Assembly (NCBI GenBank): GCA_015680685.1
Contig: MNCI01036469.1
Coordinates: forward strand, 150,080 to 198,556
From: Gnetum montanum
Lineage: Eukaryota > Streptophyta > Gnetopsida > Gnetales > Gnetaceae
Reading direction: 5' to 3'
Length of the DNA: 48,477 bases
Part shown: positions 36,801 to 45,575 of the stretch, one piece after another
Numbering within the stretch: the stretch's first letter is position 1
How the letters are laid out: each line of letters begins with the position of its first letter
Position numbers and translations under genes: made by a program
Notes under the pieces: model-generated
What the model was told of the DNA's origin: nothing
Seen by the model: only the letters and a program-made list of their open reading frames with translations
Databases searched by the model: none

Positions 36801-37034
36801 ATCAAATTGTTCATCAACAATGCAAGAATAGATTGGTCGAGAGGCAACACAATGTTGCCTTCCATGTTCCTCCATCACAGCTGCTTGTCCTAATGAAAGA
36901 TGAAGGTAAAATTCAAAGTGTAACGATCTGAATGGCTGTAAACAACTCAAGTTGTTGGGGCATTTTCTAAACCTCCAGTCTTGATTGGTTCCGCCTAGAG
37001 GTGGTGGAGATTTGTCCCTATGAGAAGAAGCCAT
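33833..37034 (-). pseudogene. Tat/Ogre-type gypsy gag
   Basis: A long degenerate gag frame on the minus strand. A start codon at 37032-37034 opens MASSHRDKSPPPLGG, about 130 bp after the primer site. Related N-terminal sequence occurs at 42891-43271. The capsid-like core is at about 34740-35277: PQFTKYNAKGN..AHL, MWIFPMSLTRKSLDWYCAL, then FSNYFKYSLKLD and FIQ.WNDLLNEI. A zinc-knuckle relic lies near 34260-34310 as FHFHQFLGHDIDFALHLKDD, where the family has C..H...GH....C; both outer cysteines have been lost. A proline-rich linker (33833-34114) leads to the protease. Stops and frameshifts are frequent. Confidence 0.85.
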
Positions 37035-37164
37035 GTTAGTCTTCGTTGAAAAATAAACAATGTGCTTTGCTTTTATGTTCTTAATGATTTATCATTCAAT
37101 GATCTTTACAACGTCTTTATATGATTCACTATTTTTCCTACTTAGTGCACTTCGCTACACTAAG

Positions 37165-37182
37165 TCCTCGGCAACAGTGCCA
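37165..37182 (-). other. Primer binding site, tRNA-Asp type
   Basis: Read on the minus strand, TGGCACTGTTGCCGAGGA directly follows the LTR end CATCA. This is close to TGGCGCCGTTGCCGGGGA, the tRNA-Asp-type primer site common in plant Athila/Tat elements. Confidence 0.85.
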
Positions 37183-37183
37183 A

Positions 37184-38060
37184 TGATGAGCAACAAGTAG
37201 TCCCTTCGCCCAACCATACAAATCACAAGTGTGCATTAGCGATCTAGTCAAATTTCATGCACTTAGCTCTAAGTGTGCCTATAGACAAAAATAGTGACTT
37301 GGGTAAATATGATCATTATCTTCTTAGCTCTCACTTATGTAGGGTCACATGTATGGTTAAGTGTGAGCCAAGGTATATGATATTTATTGATATTTTAAAT
37401 TTTTATTTATTTAATCCTAAGTGTTAAAATAAAGATAATTGGTTGGTAAACTAACTAGTTTAACTATCTAATGGTTCTTAAGCTAACTAGCCTAACATAA
37501 GCATCTAGGTCCACTTTCCATACACATCCTGAACTCATATCAATGTTATTGGGTTACAAAGTATCTACTGTTGGGCATATCAAATAGCCACTACTGGGAT
37601 TACCAAGCATTTAATGGTATGCTCAAAGCGGTCATACTTATGTGTTCATTATTAGAACCATTAATTAACTAAGGACAAGAATGTAAACTGCAATAATAAT
37701 AAAGTGCATAAAAAATATTAATCTATTCCAAGTGTTGCAAGAAGTATCAAGAATCTCTTCTTTATTATCAGTCACATTAATGTGTTTAGGTACAAGATGC
37801 TTGAATAAAGATTTGTACAATTGCTTGAAGTCCTATTATGGGCACTTAGAAAATATTCTAACTCTAGTGAAAGAAAACTACAAGAACTTGGCTACACTGA
37901 TGGCATAATGTGTCATAAATGTGATGGGTACGTGCATTTATATATGCATGACATGACACTGTGTCAACTCATTTGTGTTGATGGGGCTACATCGATAAGG
38001 CTACGTCGACGAGGATGCATTGGTGCATGCCTGTCGATGTAGCCAATTGATGATTCATCA
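37184..38060 (-). mobile_element. 5' LTR of gypsy family A (minus strand)
   Basis: 877 bp bounded by TGATGA...TCATCA. It aligns along its R-U5 part with 43277-44151 (same orientation) and, inverted, with 1010-1740, 42095-42752 and 44560-45446. A TATA-like atatataa lies near 37935-37950. Its U3 has an 11-bp perfect inverted repeat (GGCTACATCGA at 37985, TCGATGTAGCC at 38034) instead of the GATATC palindromes of the other copies. Confidence 0.9.
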
Positions 38061-40430
38061 AGTAATCAAATAGATAAAATAAAGAAGAAAATTGTTAGAG
38101 ATAGTATGTCATGCCCCATGTGTTTAAGAAGATAAACAAGAGAAAATAAATAAATTAAATTTGCACTTTGTCCTCACATCAAGCAAAGAGAAAATTTATT
38201 TTTTTATTTTATTAAAAGATCAATTAACAAATGTAATTAAATAATGACCCCAATATCTCATGTCTCTTGAATTTCCAGCCCAATTTTTCATAAAATAGGA
38301 TTGTCCATTATATTCTATTATGGCCCCATCATTTGGCTATAACTATGTGGGCAAATCATGTTTGTATGACAAGTAATTGATGTCATTTAGGCAATTTGAT
38401 GCTACAAAAATAAGATAGTTTATGATTACAAAATTTTCCACTCCAACAACTTTTATCATATATCATCAGTTCATCGTATTCATCAATTCTCATTAATTAA
38501 AGAAGTTGAAAATCATATTTGGGGCCACTCTTATATAATAGATTTTAACCATCAAATCAATTCTAAATTTTGCAAGTTGTTAGATCATTAAAAGAGCTTT
38601 CTACCAAGTATTCACTCACTCCATAGCTCTCTTAGATAACAAAAAATTTCATTTTATAAATCAGCAATTTTTGGTTTTGGATGCCAAATAATTTTATTCT
38701 AGACCCTTTTTTCAACTAGATTTGAATAATCAAAAAAATTCCAATTGATCTAAAATTTTACAAGCTGATAGATTGTAGAACAAGCTTTCCAACAAGCCTA
38801 AGATCAGTACAAAAATCATCCAAATCACAAAGATATCACAACTGCAAAATCAGAAAAATAATGAGTTTTTCTTAGTTGGGCCACCCACATCATCTAATAT
38901 ATTGGGCTACCAAAAATTTGCAAATATAAAAAATATGTTCGAATCTTCTTACATGCCAAAACATCTACACAAATTTTATAAAATTACATATTCAAAGTTT
39001 TGAAAAGTACCATCAATATCTATGGAAGTAAAATAACTTCATTAAGTTTTTTTTTCTAAGTTTATTATTTTCTACTAAACTTGAAAAAATTGAAATAATG
39101 CTTTCATCATTTGTAACCAAATAGATAAAAAGAAGAAGAAGAGTATTTCATAAAATTACATACTCACACTCTTGAAAAATACCATCAATATGAAACTTGA
39201 ACTCTTTTACAAATCATAGCATCATGGGAATTGTACAAATAGTTGAAATGAAAGTTCAATAGAAAAAAATTTGAAGCATTAAACAATTTCATTTCAATAA
39301 AGATAAATATTGACCTAAATATCTTTTGTTTTTTAATTATTTTAAAAATGTTACTCCTATTTATAAATTTAAAGAAATATAGAAAGTTGTTGTAAGTAGT
39401 TGACCCATTTTGTTTGGGCAAGGTTAAGATGATGATGATTCCAAAAGGTAAAGGCCAATATTGTTCAATAATGTTAAAATGGTTTATTGACAAATGAATT
39501 CCAACTAGAGTAATATCTAAGTTGTCTTTTCTCCATGAGAGAAAAGCATACCACAAAGTGAATTTTTAGGAGATTTGTGTGACTAGTCTAATATTATCAT
39601 TATTAAATTTTAATTAAAAAACTAACAATAGTATTTTAGTTAATATTACGAATTTCTTAGTAGGTGAAGATGATGCCAAAGAAACTTTAAAGATTATGTT
39701 CTAAGTTGGAAAATGATAGTAATGTTAATTTTGCTCTTTTAAACAATGTTTCTAAGTAACATTCTACAAATGTTGATCACTATATTTTTTATCATATTCT
39801 TGGTTATCTACAAGATTTTAATCTTTTCTCTAGCACATAAACATAGGTTTTACAACTTAGCATATTATTGCTATATGTATGAAATATTTTGGACATAACT
39901 TTCTACACTCATAACACACTTACAAATCCAGCCATGGATTTGGTATTATCCATATTTTCTCCTAAAAACTATTATGCAATTCTTAGTGTATAAATAGTCT
40001 CATCAAGTTAGTATTATCCATAGTTTCTTTTACAAATTCTCATAATGTTTAAATAAACTCATAATTTCAATATTAGTGTCATAGAAAACATGTGTTCATT
40101 GTGCTATCTTATTTGGAATCATACTTAATTCATTATAAGTTACAATTAATTTATCATTGAGATGCACAAAGTAATGGTTATCTTAAACATTTAAAAATTT
40201 AAAAAATGAATAAAAAGAAAAACAAAGAGCTAATAGTTAAGTATAATAACTAATTTTTGAACAAGTAAATAAGCACTTTAAAAACTCCTACAAAAAGGTG
40301 TATTAAAAAAACTTAAAGTACAAGAAAGAATTTAAAGAAAATGTCCAAGTGTTTCAGGGATGCCGACAAAGAATAAATAACTATGTATCTCCCGGAAAGA
40401 AAAATCAAGTTAGTGAGTTGGAAGCACATG
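38061..40430. other. AT-rich intergenic sequence with short direct repeats
   Basis: No gene recognised. A segment at about 38976-39020 recurs at about 39147-39193 (aaattacatactca..., then accatcaatat). Another pair, 38545-38615 and 38722-38800, shares taaaattttacaagctgat-like text and aagctttc. A stretch near 39935 recurs near 40012 (tattatccata.tttct). The 123-codon open frame at 39185-39556 (minus) is AT-rich low-complexity coding with no motif. Confidence 0.45.
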
Positions 40431-40559
40431 CTGAATGATTCTTCGCATGTACGGCAACAAATCTGTGGTTAAAGTGGGTGAAAAGAGAAGCAGGAAAGAA
40501 ACCCACTTAATTTCACTGAACATCGGTTTGTGCTTCCAGTGGGTACCCAGATTCTTGAG

Positions 40560-40604
40560 CGGTTTTGGTGTTTCGCCATTGTTGACCGGTTTTGGTGTTT
40601 CGCC
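40560..40604 (+). promoter_or_regulatory. 27-bp tandem duplication upstream of ENOD93
   Basis: cggttttggtgtttcgcc occurs twice, at 40560 and 40587, exactly 27 bp apart, 36-80 bp upstream of the TATA box. It is perfectly conserved between copies. It is a candidate activator-binding repeat; no specific factor is assigned. Confidence 0.6.
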
Positions 40605-40642
40605 CACAATAACATTTTGCATTATTGACACAATGAATCTGT

Positions 40643-40650
40643 GTATATAA
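40643..40650 (+). promoter_or_regulatory. TATA box of ENOD93
   Basis: gtatataagc lies about 105 bp upstream of the start codon, giving a likely 5' leader of roughly 70-80 bases. The region around it is less AT-rich than the flanking retroelements. Confidence 0.7.
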
Positions 40651-40751
40651 GCAACAACAACCCTGTGCCATTGCATTCTGCATGACAGAGGCCACCCACA
40701 ACATTCTGAAAAAATAGTCTTACAACACCATTATTCAAAGACTTCTTCAAG

Positions 40752-41344
40752 ATGGATAGATATGGCAAGAACATGAATGCAGACCAACTGAAGCTTCTAA
40801 GAGCAAAACATAATGCTGCAGGTACGCTTCCAAGCTTTTTAGTTTTTCTTATCGTAGAAGTTGCAGGGATGCTTGATTTACTTTCAAATGCAGAGGGTGT
40901 GAAAGCAGGCTTCAAGGCTGCAGCAGTTGCAGGCATTGCTACTGCTATTCCCACTGTAAGTAGATGGGCCACATCTGCTCTGTTCATCATCTGATTTAAA
41001 TCTAGAAATTGTTACTGGAGCGGATTATAAAAATGAATGTTGTTGGCATGTGCAGTTAATGGGAGCCAGAGCTATTCCTTGGGCAAGAACTAATCTCAAT
41101 TACGCTGCTCAAGCCTTGATCATTTCTACAGGTACATTACTCTTTCTTTTTCTGTCTGCAATTTTGTGAATGCAATCATCAATCATCAGTGAGCTGTTTG
41201 AATTTTGTTTGCCATGTGACATTTTGTGCAGTGAGTGGATCAGCATATTTTGTCGCAGCAGACAAGGCCATTCTTAAGTCTGCAAGGGAGCATTGTTTCT
41301 CCCAGCTGCAATTGCAAGCTGATGTCCAATCTCCATTCTCCTGA
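40752..41344 (+). CDS. ENOD93: Early nodulin-93 (ENOD93) protein, four exons
   Basis: Exons 40752-40821, 40894-40955, 41056-41131 and 41232-41344 join to 321 nt, 106 residues. All introns are GT-AG (72, 100 and 100 bp) in phases 1, 0 and 1. The start (aagATGG) is in good context. The product shows the family core: EGVKAGFKAAAVAGIATAIP (about residues 24-43), ARAIPWARTNLNYAAQALII and SAYFVAADKAIL. These two segments are hydrophobic and likely span a membrane. Length fits the family, roughly 100-120 residues. ENOD93 proteins are small membrane proteins first found as nodule-induced transcripts but widespread in plants; recent work places them in mitochondria, acting with cytochrome c oxidase. 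A nodulation role should not be assumed. No stop or frameshift is present and all splice sites are intact, so this is probably a functional gene. Confidence 0.95.
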
Positions 41345-42094
41345 CGCCTGATTCTTATCTTCAAATTGCAAATGCTCTATACTGGGCAACAGATAATGCA
41401 CATAGAATAACAGCATGATGGTTCTTGCAAATAGATTATTATAGTTCTTTGTTTACTTGATCCGCATCTATAATATCTATGAAACCTGATGGTACCAGTT
41501 TCTGCATTTGAACAGCTTCTTCTGAACTCTAAACTCTACGGGTATTAAAATCTGATGTCCTTAATGTTTAATATTATCTTGTCTTTTAATCGTCGGCATA
41601 TTATGTGATTTCGGGGAAACAACCACCAATTTTGTCTTTCCTAGTACCAATTTCACGTCCCTGATTTTAAATTTCTATCTCACCCAAATTAATTTCGTGA
41701 AAGTAATCAAGTACATTCTTACGGTAACAGTTTTTCACCGGATGCACATATACAAACCGGAGATCTGTCTTGTAACAATTTTGCAAAGGCAGGTATCCAC
41801 TGTTGGCTCATCAGGTGCAATGAAATTAATTAGCGAACTTTGTTAACCCTGAAAATGATGTTGGAAAAATTGGTTGCCCTTTTTTTATAGGGTAACAAAA
41901 TGGGTACAACTGAAAAAGTGAACTTGGTACTAGGCAATTGATATTCGAGAATTTGTCGAGGACAACCATGAAATCAAACTAGGAAAAGAACCTAAACTAT
42001 TACCATCATAATTGAGCTCCTAATTTGAAGCTTTTAAATTAGCTTTTAAATCAAGAATTTTATTAGTAGGCTAACATCTTATTATTAATATGAA
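41345..42094. other. 3' flank of ENOD93
   Basis: Contains the presumed 3' untranslated region and polyadenylation area; AT-rich candidates such as agaataac and tataatatct lie within 140 bp of the stop. Then comes spacer up to a truncated LTR. No other gene is seen. Confidence 0.5.
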
Positions 42095-42752
42095 TCCGAA
42101 TGTGATGTTTTGTAATTGAACGGAATCTTTATTTGAGTGAGATGTACTTGGACGTATTGCATGATCGGCAATAAAGATCAAGATTACTCTACATCATTAC
42201 AACAACATTTGGTTTTATTTTTGTTTTCAATTAGTTTACTTTATTGTTTTACTATTTTTATAGTTAATGTTTATGATTACTTCTAATTTACTTTTAATTT
42301 CATTAAGTGGAATGAGTACGATTGATCTCGAGCACATAAGTGTAACTACTTGGTAACCCAGTAGTACTATCACTTAGTATGTCCAGTAGTGTGGTACTTG
42401 GTAATCCCAGTAGTAGTTGCACAAAATCTAAGGTGTGAATGGAAGATCAAGATCGATTGTTCATCGCATAAGCTAGTTTAGATTTGTTTTACTATCATTT
42501 AGATTTAGAAACCTTTACTTTCACTTTATGTTTAGTAGGAGTCTAATGGCCAATTCAACATCAATATCATATACCTCACCATGAGTTAAATCATACACAT
42601 TGATTTTACTAACTCACATGGGAAGACAACCATCGCGAATGCTAATCAATTACCAGTATAATCACATTTCCTTATGTGCGGAGTTTGATCAGAAGTGTGC
42701 ATGAACACTCATATCTTATATGGTTGGGTGTTCAATACTCCACTACTCATCA
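42095..42752 (+). mobile_element. 5' LTR of gypsy family A, U3 missing (plus strand)
   Basis: Aligns with the R-U5 part of the family: a GGCAATAAAGAT signal near 42168, ggaatgagtacga near 42309, repeated gtagta...cccagtagt text, and an end at CTCATCA (42752). The palindromic U3 part is absent, so the 5' boundary is approximate. Confidence 0.8.
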
Positions 42753-42772
42753 TTGGTGCCATTGCTAGGGAT
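42753..42772 (+). other. Primer binding site, tRNA-Asp type (degenerate)
   Basis: ttggtgccattgctagggat follows the LTR end directly. It differs from TTGGCGCCGTTGCCGGGGAT only by transitions, as expected after decay of methylated C. Confidence 0.85.
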
Positions 42773-42890
42773 AAGTCAATGTTATACTAAGTAATTAATT
42801 TTTACAAAGTTCATTGTATCAAAACCTAACTCTAATCTTGACAACCTTAATATAAAGCACACTTAACACAAACCATCAAGAAACAATAAC

Positions 42891-43271
42891 ATGGCTTCAC
42901 ATAATGATCGATTATCACTTGCCAAGGAAACAAGCAGTAGTGACAAAATTGCTAATGAAGAAGATTGGGGAATGCCAATGCTGACACATATTACTTATGC
43001 TCACACTAATCCATACCATCCAGACTTTACCTTCATATTCCATCAAGATAAACAAATGAGGTAGAGAGACATGTAAGGCAACATAGTCTTGCCTACCAAC
43101 TGTGCAACACTAAACATGCTACAAACTGCTCTAAGAGGAATGCACTTGGACCAAATTCAAGAAGAGTGTTATGTGACTCAACACATGACCAAACCCTATG
43201 AACCTACAAGGGAGCAAATAAAGAGAGATTCTGCTATGAAGATCAAACATGTTCATACCAAAGGGAAGTAA
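42891..43271 (+). pseudogene. gypsy gag N-terminus, interrupted
   Basis: A frame of 127 codons from ATG at 42891 to a stop at 43269-43271, with two internal stops (near 43062 and 43074). It opens MASHNDRLSLAKE. It shares blocks such as FTFIFH.DKQ and GNIVLP with the start of the minus-strand gag near 36900-37034, so it is the beginning of the same family's gag. It ends five bases before a minus-strand LTR of the same family, which evidently inserted here and removed or displaced the rest. Confidence 0.65.
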
Positions 43272-43276
43272 GCTAA

Positions 43277-44151
43277 TGATGAGCAGCAAGGTACCCCTAC
43301 ACCCAACCATACAAATCACGAAGCATTTACACATAATCTGGTCGAATTCCATGGACTTTATAGTTTTTGGTGCATTAGTATTCTAGAAAGTGAATCTTGC
43401 CCCAAGGTCATTCGTTGTCTTCCCAATTACACTTTTGAGATACAAAGGTATGGTTAAGTGTAATTAAGGCATATGATTTTTATCATTTTTTATTTTATGT
43501 TCTTTAGTGCTTGGAGAGAGAGAGAGAGATAAAGTAATTTAATGACTAATCTGAATTAACTAACTAACTAGTCTCTAACTAGTCCTAACATAAGCATCTA
43601 GTCCTACTTTCCGTACATGTCCTAAACCCAAATATCCACTACTGGGTTACCAAGCCCTATGCCACTGGGCACACCAAGCAATAACTCTGCTAGGATAACC
43701 AAGCAAATATGTGTTTACGCTCGAAGCAGTAGTACTTATGTACTTAATCTCATTAGCTTAATTGATTAAATTCTAATTTAGCTTAATTAATTAAATATTT
43801 AATAGAAGAAATGAATGCATAAATAAAGCATTTAAACTATCTAAAATGTTGCAAGGTTTATCAAGAAGTTCATCTTTATTGTCACACACACTATTGTGCT
43901 CAAGTACAATAGTGCTCAAATGAAGATCCGTACACTCAATAACTTATGTTGTGGGCACTCAAGAAAATATTCTAATTTTCAAATGTAAAAATTGTAAGAG
44001 CTCTGCTACTACTATGAATTCTCATGCCATAAATGCAGTTGGTGGATGTGTATCTATAAGCAAAAATGGACCCTACGTTAATGGGGCCATGTTGATGCAT
44101 GAAATAATGTGTTGACAAGGCCTCATTAATGCAACCAACCATTATCCATTA
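43277..44151 (-). mobile_element. 3' LTR of gypsy family A (minus strand)
   Basis: 875 bp, nearly the same length as 37184-38060 and alignable with it in the same orientation. No primer site lies at its 43277 side, while a polypurine tract lies at its other end. It is therefore the 3' LTR of a minus-strand element. A (GA)n run lies at about 43517-43532. Confidence 0.85.
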
Positions 44152-44559
44152 TACCCCCACAACTAAATGAAAACTCATCATCGAGTTTTTTAGAAAATTG
44201 GGAAGGTATGAGATTATTGACTAACTCTTTGATAAAACAAAACAAACTAACTTGACAAAACTGAGTGCCTAAGTGTACAAATCAACACATTACAAAAAAT
44301 TATCGTGTTCATGACAAGAAATTAAACACCATGACATGACTCTACAAAATTGGACAGCATGTCCTCTAATGGCATGAAGTTAGTTTGGAAGATCAAACAG
44401 TCCTAGGCAATGGAGGTTCCTAAGGCTTTGAAGGACCTTCACTAACTTCAGGCACATAAGGTGGTTAAGATGGTTGTGGCTATCCTACTGCTACTGCAAC
44501 TTTTGGTGGAAAGCAAAATGCATCCAGCAAAGTTTTCATTTTCTCCTTCTTACTCTTGG
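44152..44559 (-). mobile_element. Polypurine tract and 3' internal end of minus-strand gypsy
   Basis: On the minus strand GTTGTGGGGGTA (44152-44163) abuts the LTR start. The 400 bp beyond contain a proline-rich, stop-broken coding relic (PPKVAVAV, then PYVPEVSEGPS) typical in character of gypsy 3' ends. The element is cut at 44560 by a plus-strand LTR. Confidence 0.65.
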
Positions 44560-44583
44560 TGATGAATCATGATTCATCTGGTT

Positions 44584-44667
44584 GCGATATCAGATCCACG
44601 ATATTGGATACGCGATATCGGGTACGCAATATCGCACCCAACAGTGATATCGGATATGTGATATCGT
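44584..44667 (+). promoter_or_regulatory. GATATC palindrome cluster in LTR U3
   Basis: Six or more variants of GCGATATCGC occur in about 84 bp, roughly 10-18 bp apart, ending about 16-20 bp before the TATA box. Equivalent clusters are at 373-435 and 1032-1058. They are candidate enhancer sites of the LTR promoter; the binding factor is unknown. Confidence 0.6.
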
Positions 44668-44736
44668 GGTTCCTGTGTGGGCCTATAAATACACATGTAG
44701 GCACATAGGAAAAGGGAGTCTTTAGTCAGTTTTTCG

Positions 44737-44830
44737 GAAGTCAGTTTAGTGTTAGAATAGAGTCTTTTTGTCTCTCTTTCTCNAGAAGTCAGTTTAGTGT
44801 TAGAATAGAGTCTTTTTGTCTCTCTTTCTC
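44737..44830. repeat. Exact 46-bp duplication around an N
   Basis: The same 46 bases occur at 44737-44782 and 44785-44830, with the ambiguous base at 44783 between them. Exact identity in an otherwise decayed LTR suggests an unmerged contig overlap rather than a true repeat. Confidence 0.8.
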
Positions 44831-45445
44831 TCTCAACCCTTTCTCCTAGTGCATGCTCGCAATGTGATGATTGTAATTGTACAACATCCTTTATTTGAGT
44901 GTGACATACTTGGACACGTACATGACCAGAAATAAAGATTGAGATTACTTCATCATTGCAGCATTCACTTAGTTTAATTATTTAATTGTTATTGTTATTT
45001 ATTGCTTTCATAGTTAATATCTCTTCACCTTAAACTCCTTAAACATGGAATGAGTATGACTTAATCACGAGCATTTAAGTATGACTACTTACCCAGTAGC
45101 GTACCTAGGATCTGTGCTTCGTAATCCTAGTAGTAGTCATGCACAAGGTCCAAGATGTGTAGAGATGATTAAGGAACAGATGCTCATCACACTTAGGCTA
45201 TCTTAGATTCTCTCTCCTTATCTCCTATTAGTTTAAATTCTCTCTCATTTTCCTCTTAGCTTAATTAAAGATATTTTTCATTGCCTGTAAGAGTAGCACT
45301 AGTTTAGCAACACACCATACACCTCACTCTAGACTAAACCATACATGACAAAGCAATTACTAGTCCATGTGGAAAGACAGTGAACTATGATCAACGAGTA
45401 ACTATCTAGATACCATAACTAGCACGTCTACGGAGTTTGAACGAA

Positions 45446-45460
45446 ACGTTGTCGAGGATG
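45446..45460 (+). other. Partial tRNA-Asp primer site
   Basis: acgttgtcgaggat keeps the second half of the (C)GTTGCCGAGGA primer site. The first half is changed along with the deleted LTR end. Confidence 0.55.
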
Positions 45461-45575
45461 GTGCTAGTTATTTAGATTAGTTACATCATACAAGATCGTT
45501 GTAACAAAGTATTCGTGATACATCTTTTATAAAGAAATTAATTTCAATTAAGTCACATACAAATTCACACACATA

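Larger units (their letters stand above)
44560..45446 (+). mobile_element. 5' LTR of gypsy family A (plus strand)
   Basis: Starts TGATGAATCATG, like the 38060 end of the minus-strand LTR. U3 has a dense series of GATATC palindromes (44584-44667), then a TATA box (cctataaata near 44683) and an AATAAAGAT signal near 44931. The last part before the primer site is deleted relative to the other copies. A 46-bp exact duplication flanks an N at 44783. Confidence 0.85.

Noticed and set aside
39185-39556. A 123-codon minus-strand open frame as a gene
   Set aside because: Very AT-rich, Ile/Phe/Asn-heavy translation with no motif, no promoter and no conserved neighbour. Such frames are expected by chance in this composition.
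40622-40990. Minus-strand 122-codon open frame over ENOD93
   Set aside because: It is the reverse shadow of the ENOD93 promoter and first exons, which are clearly coding on the plus strand.
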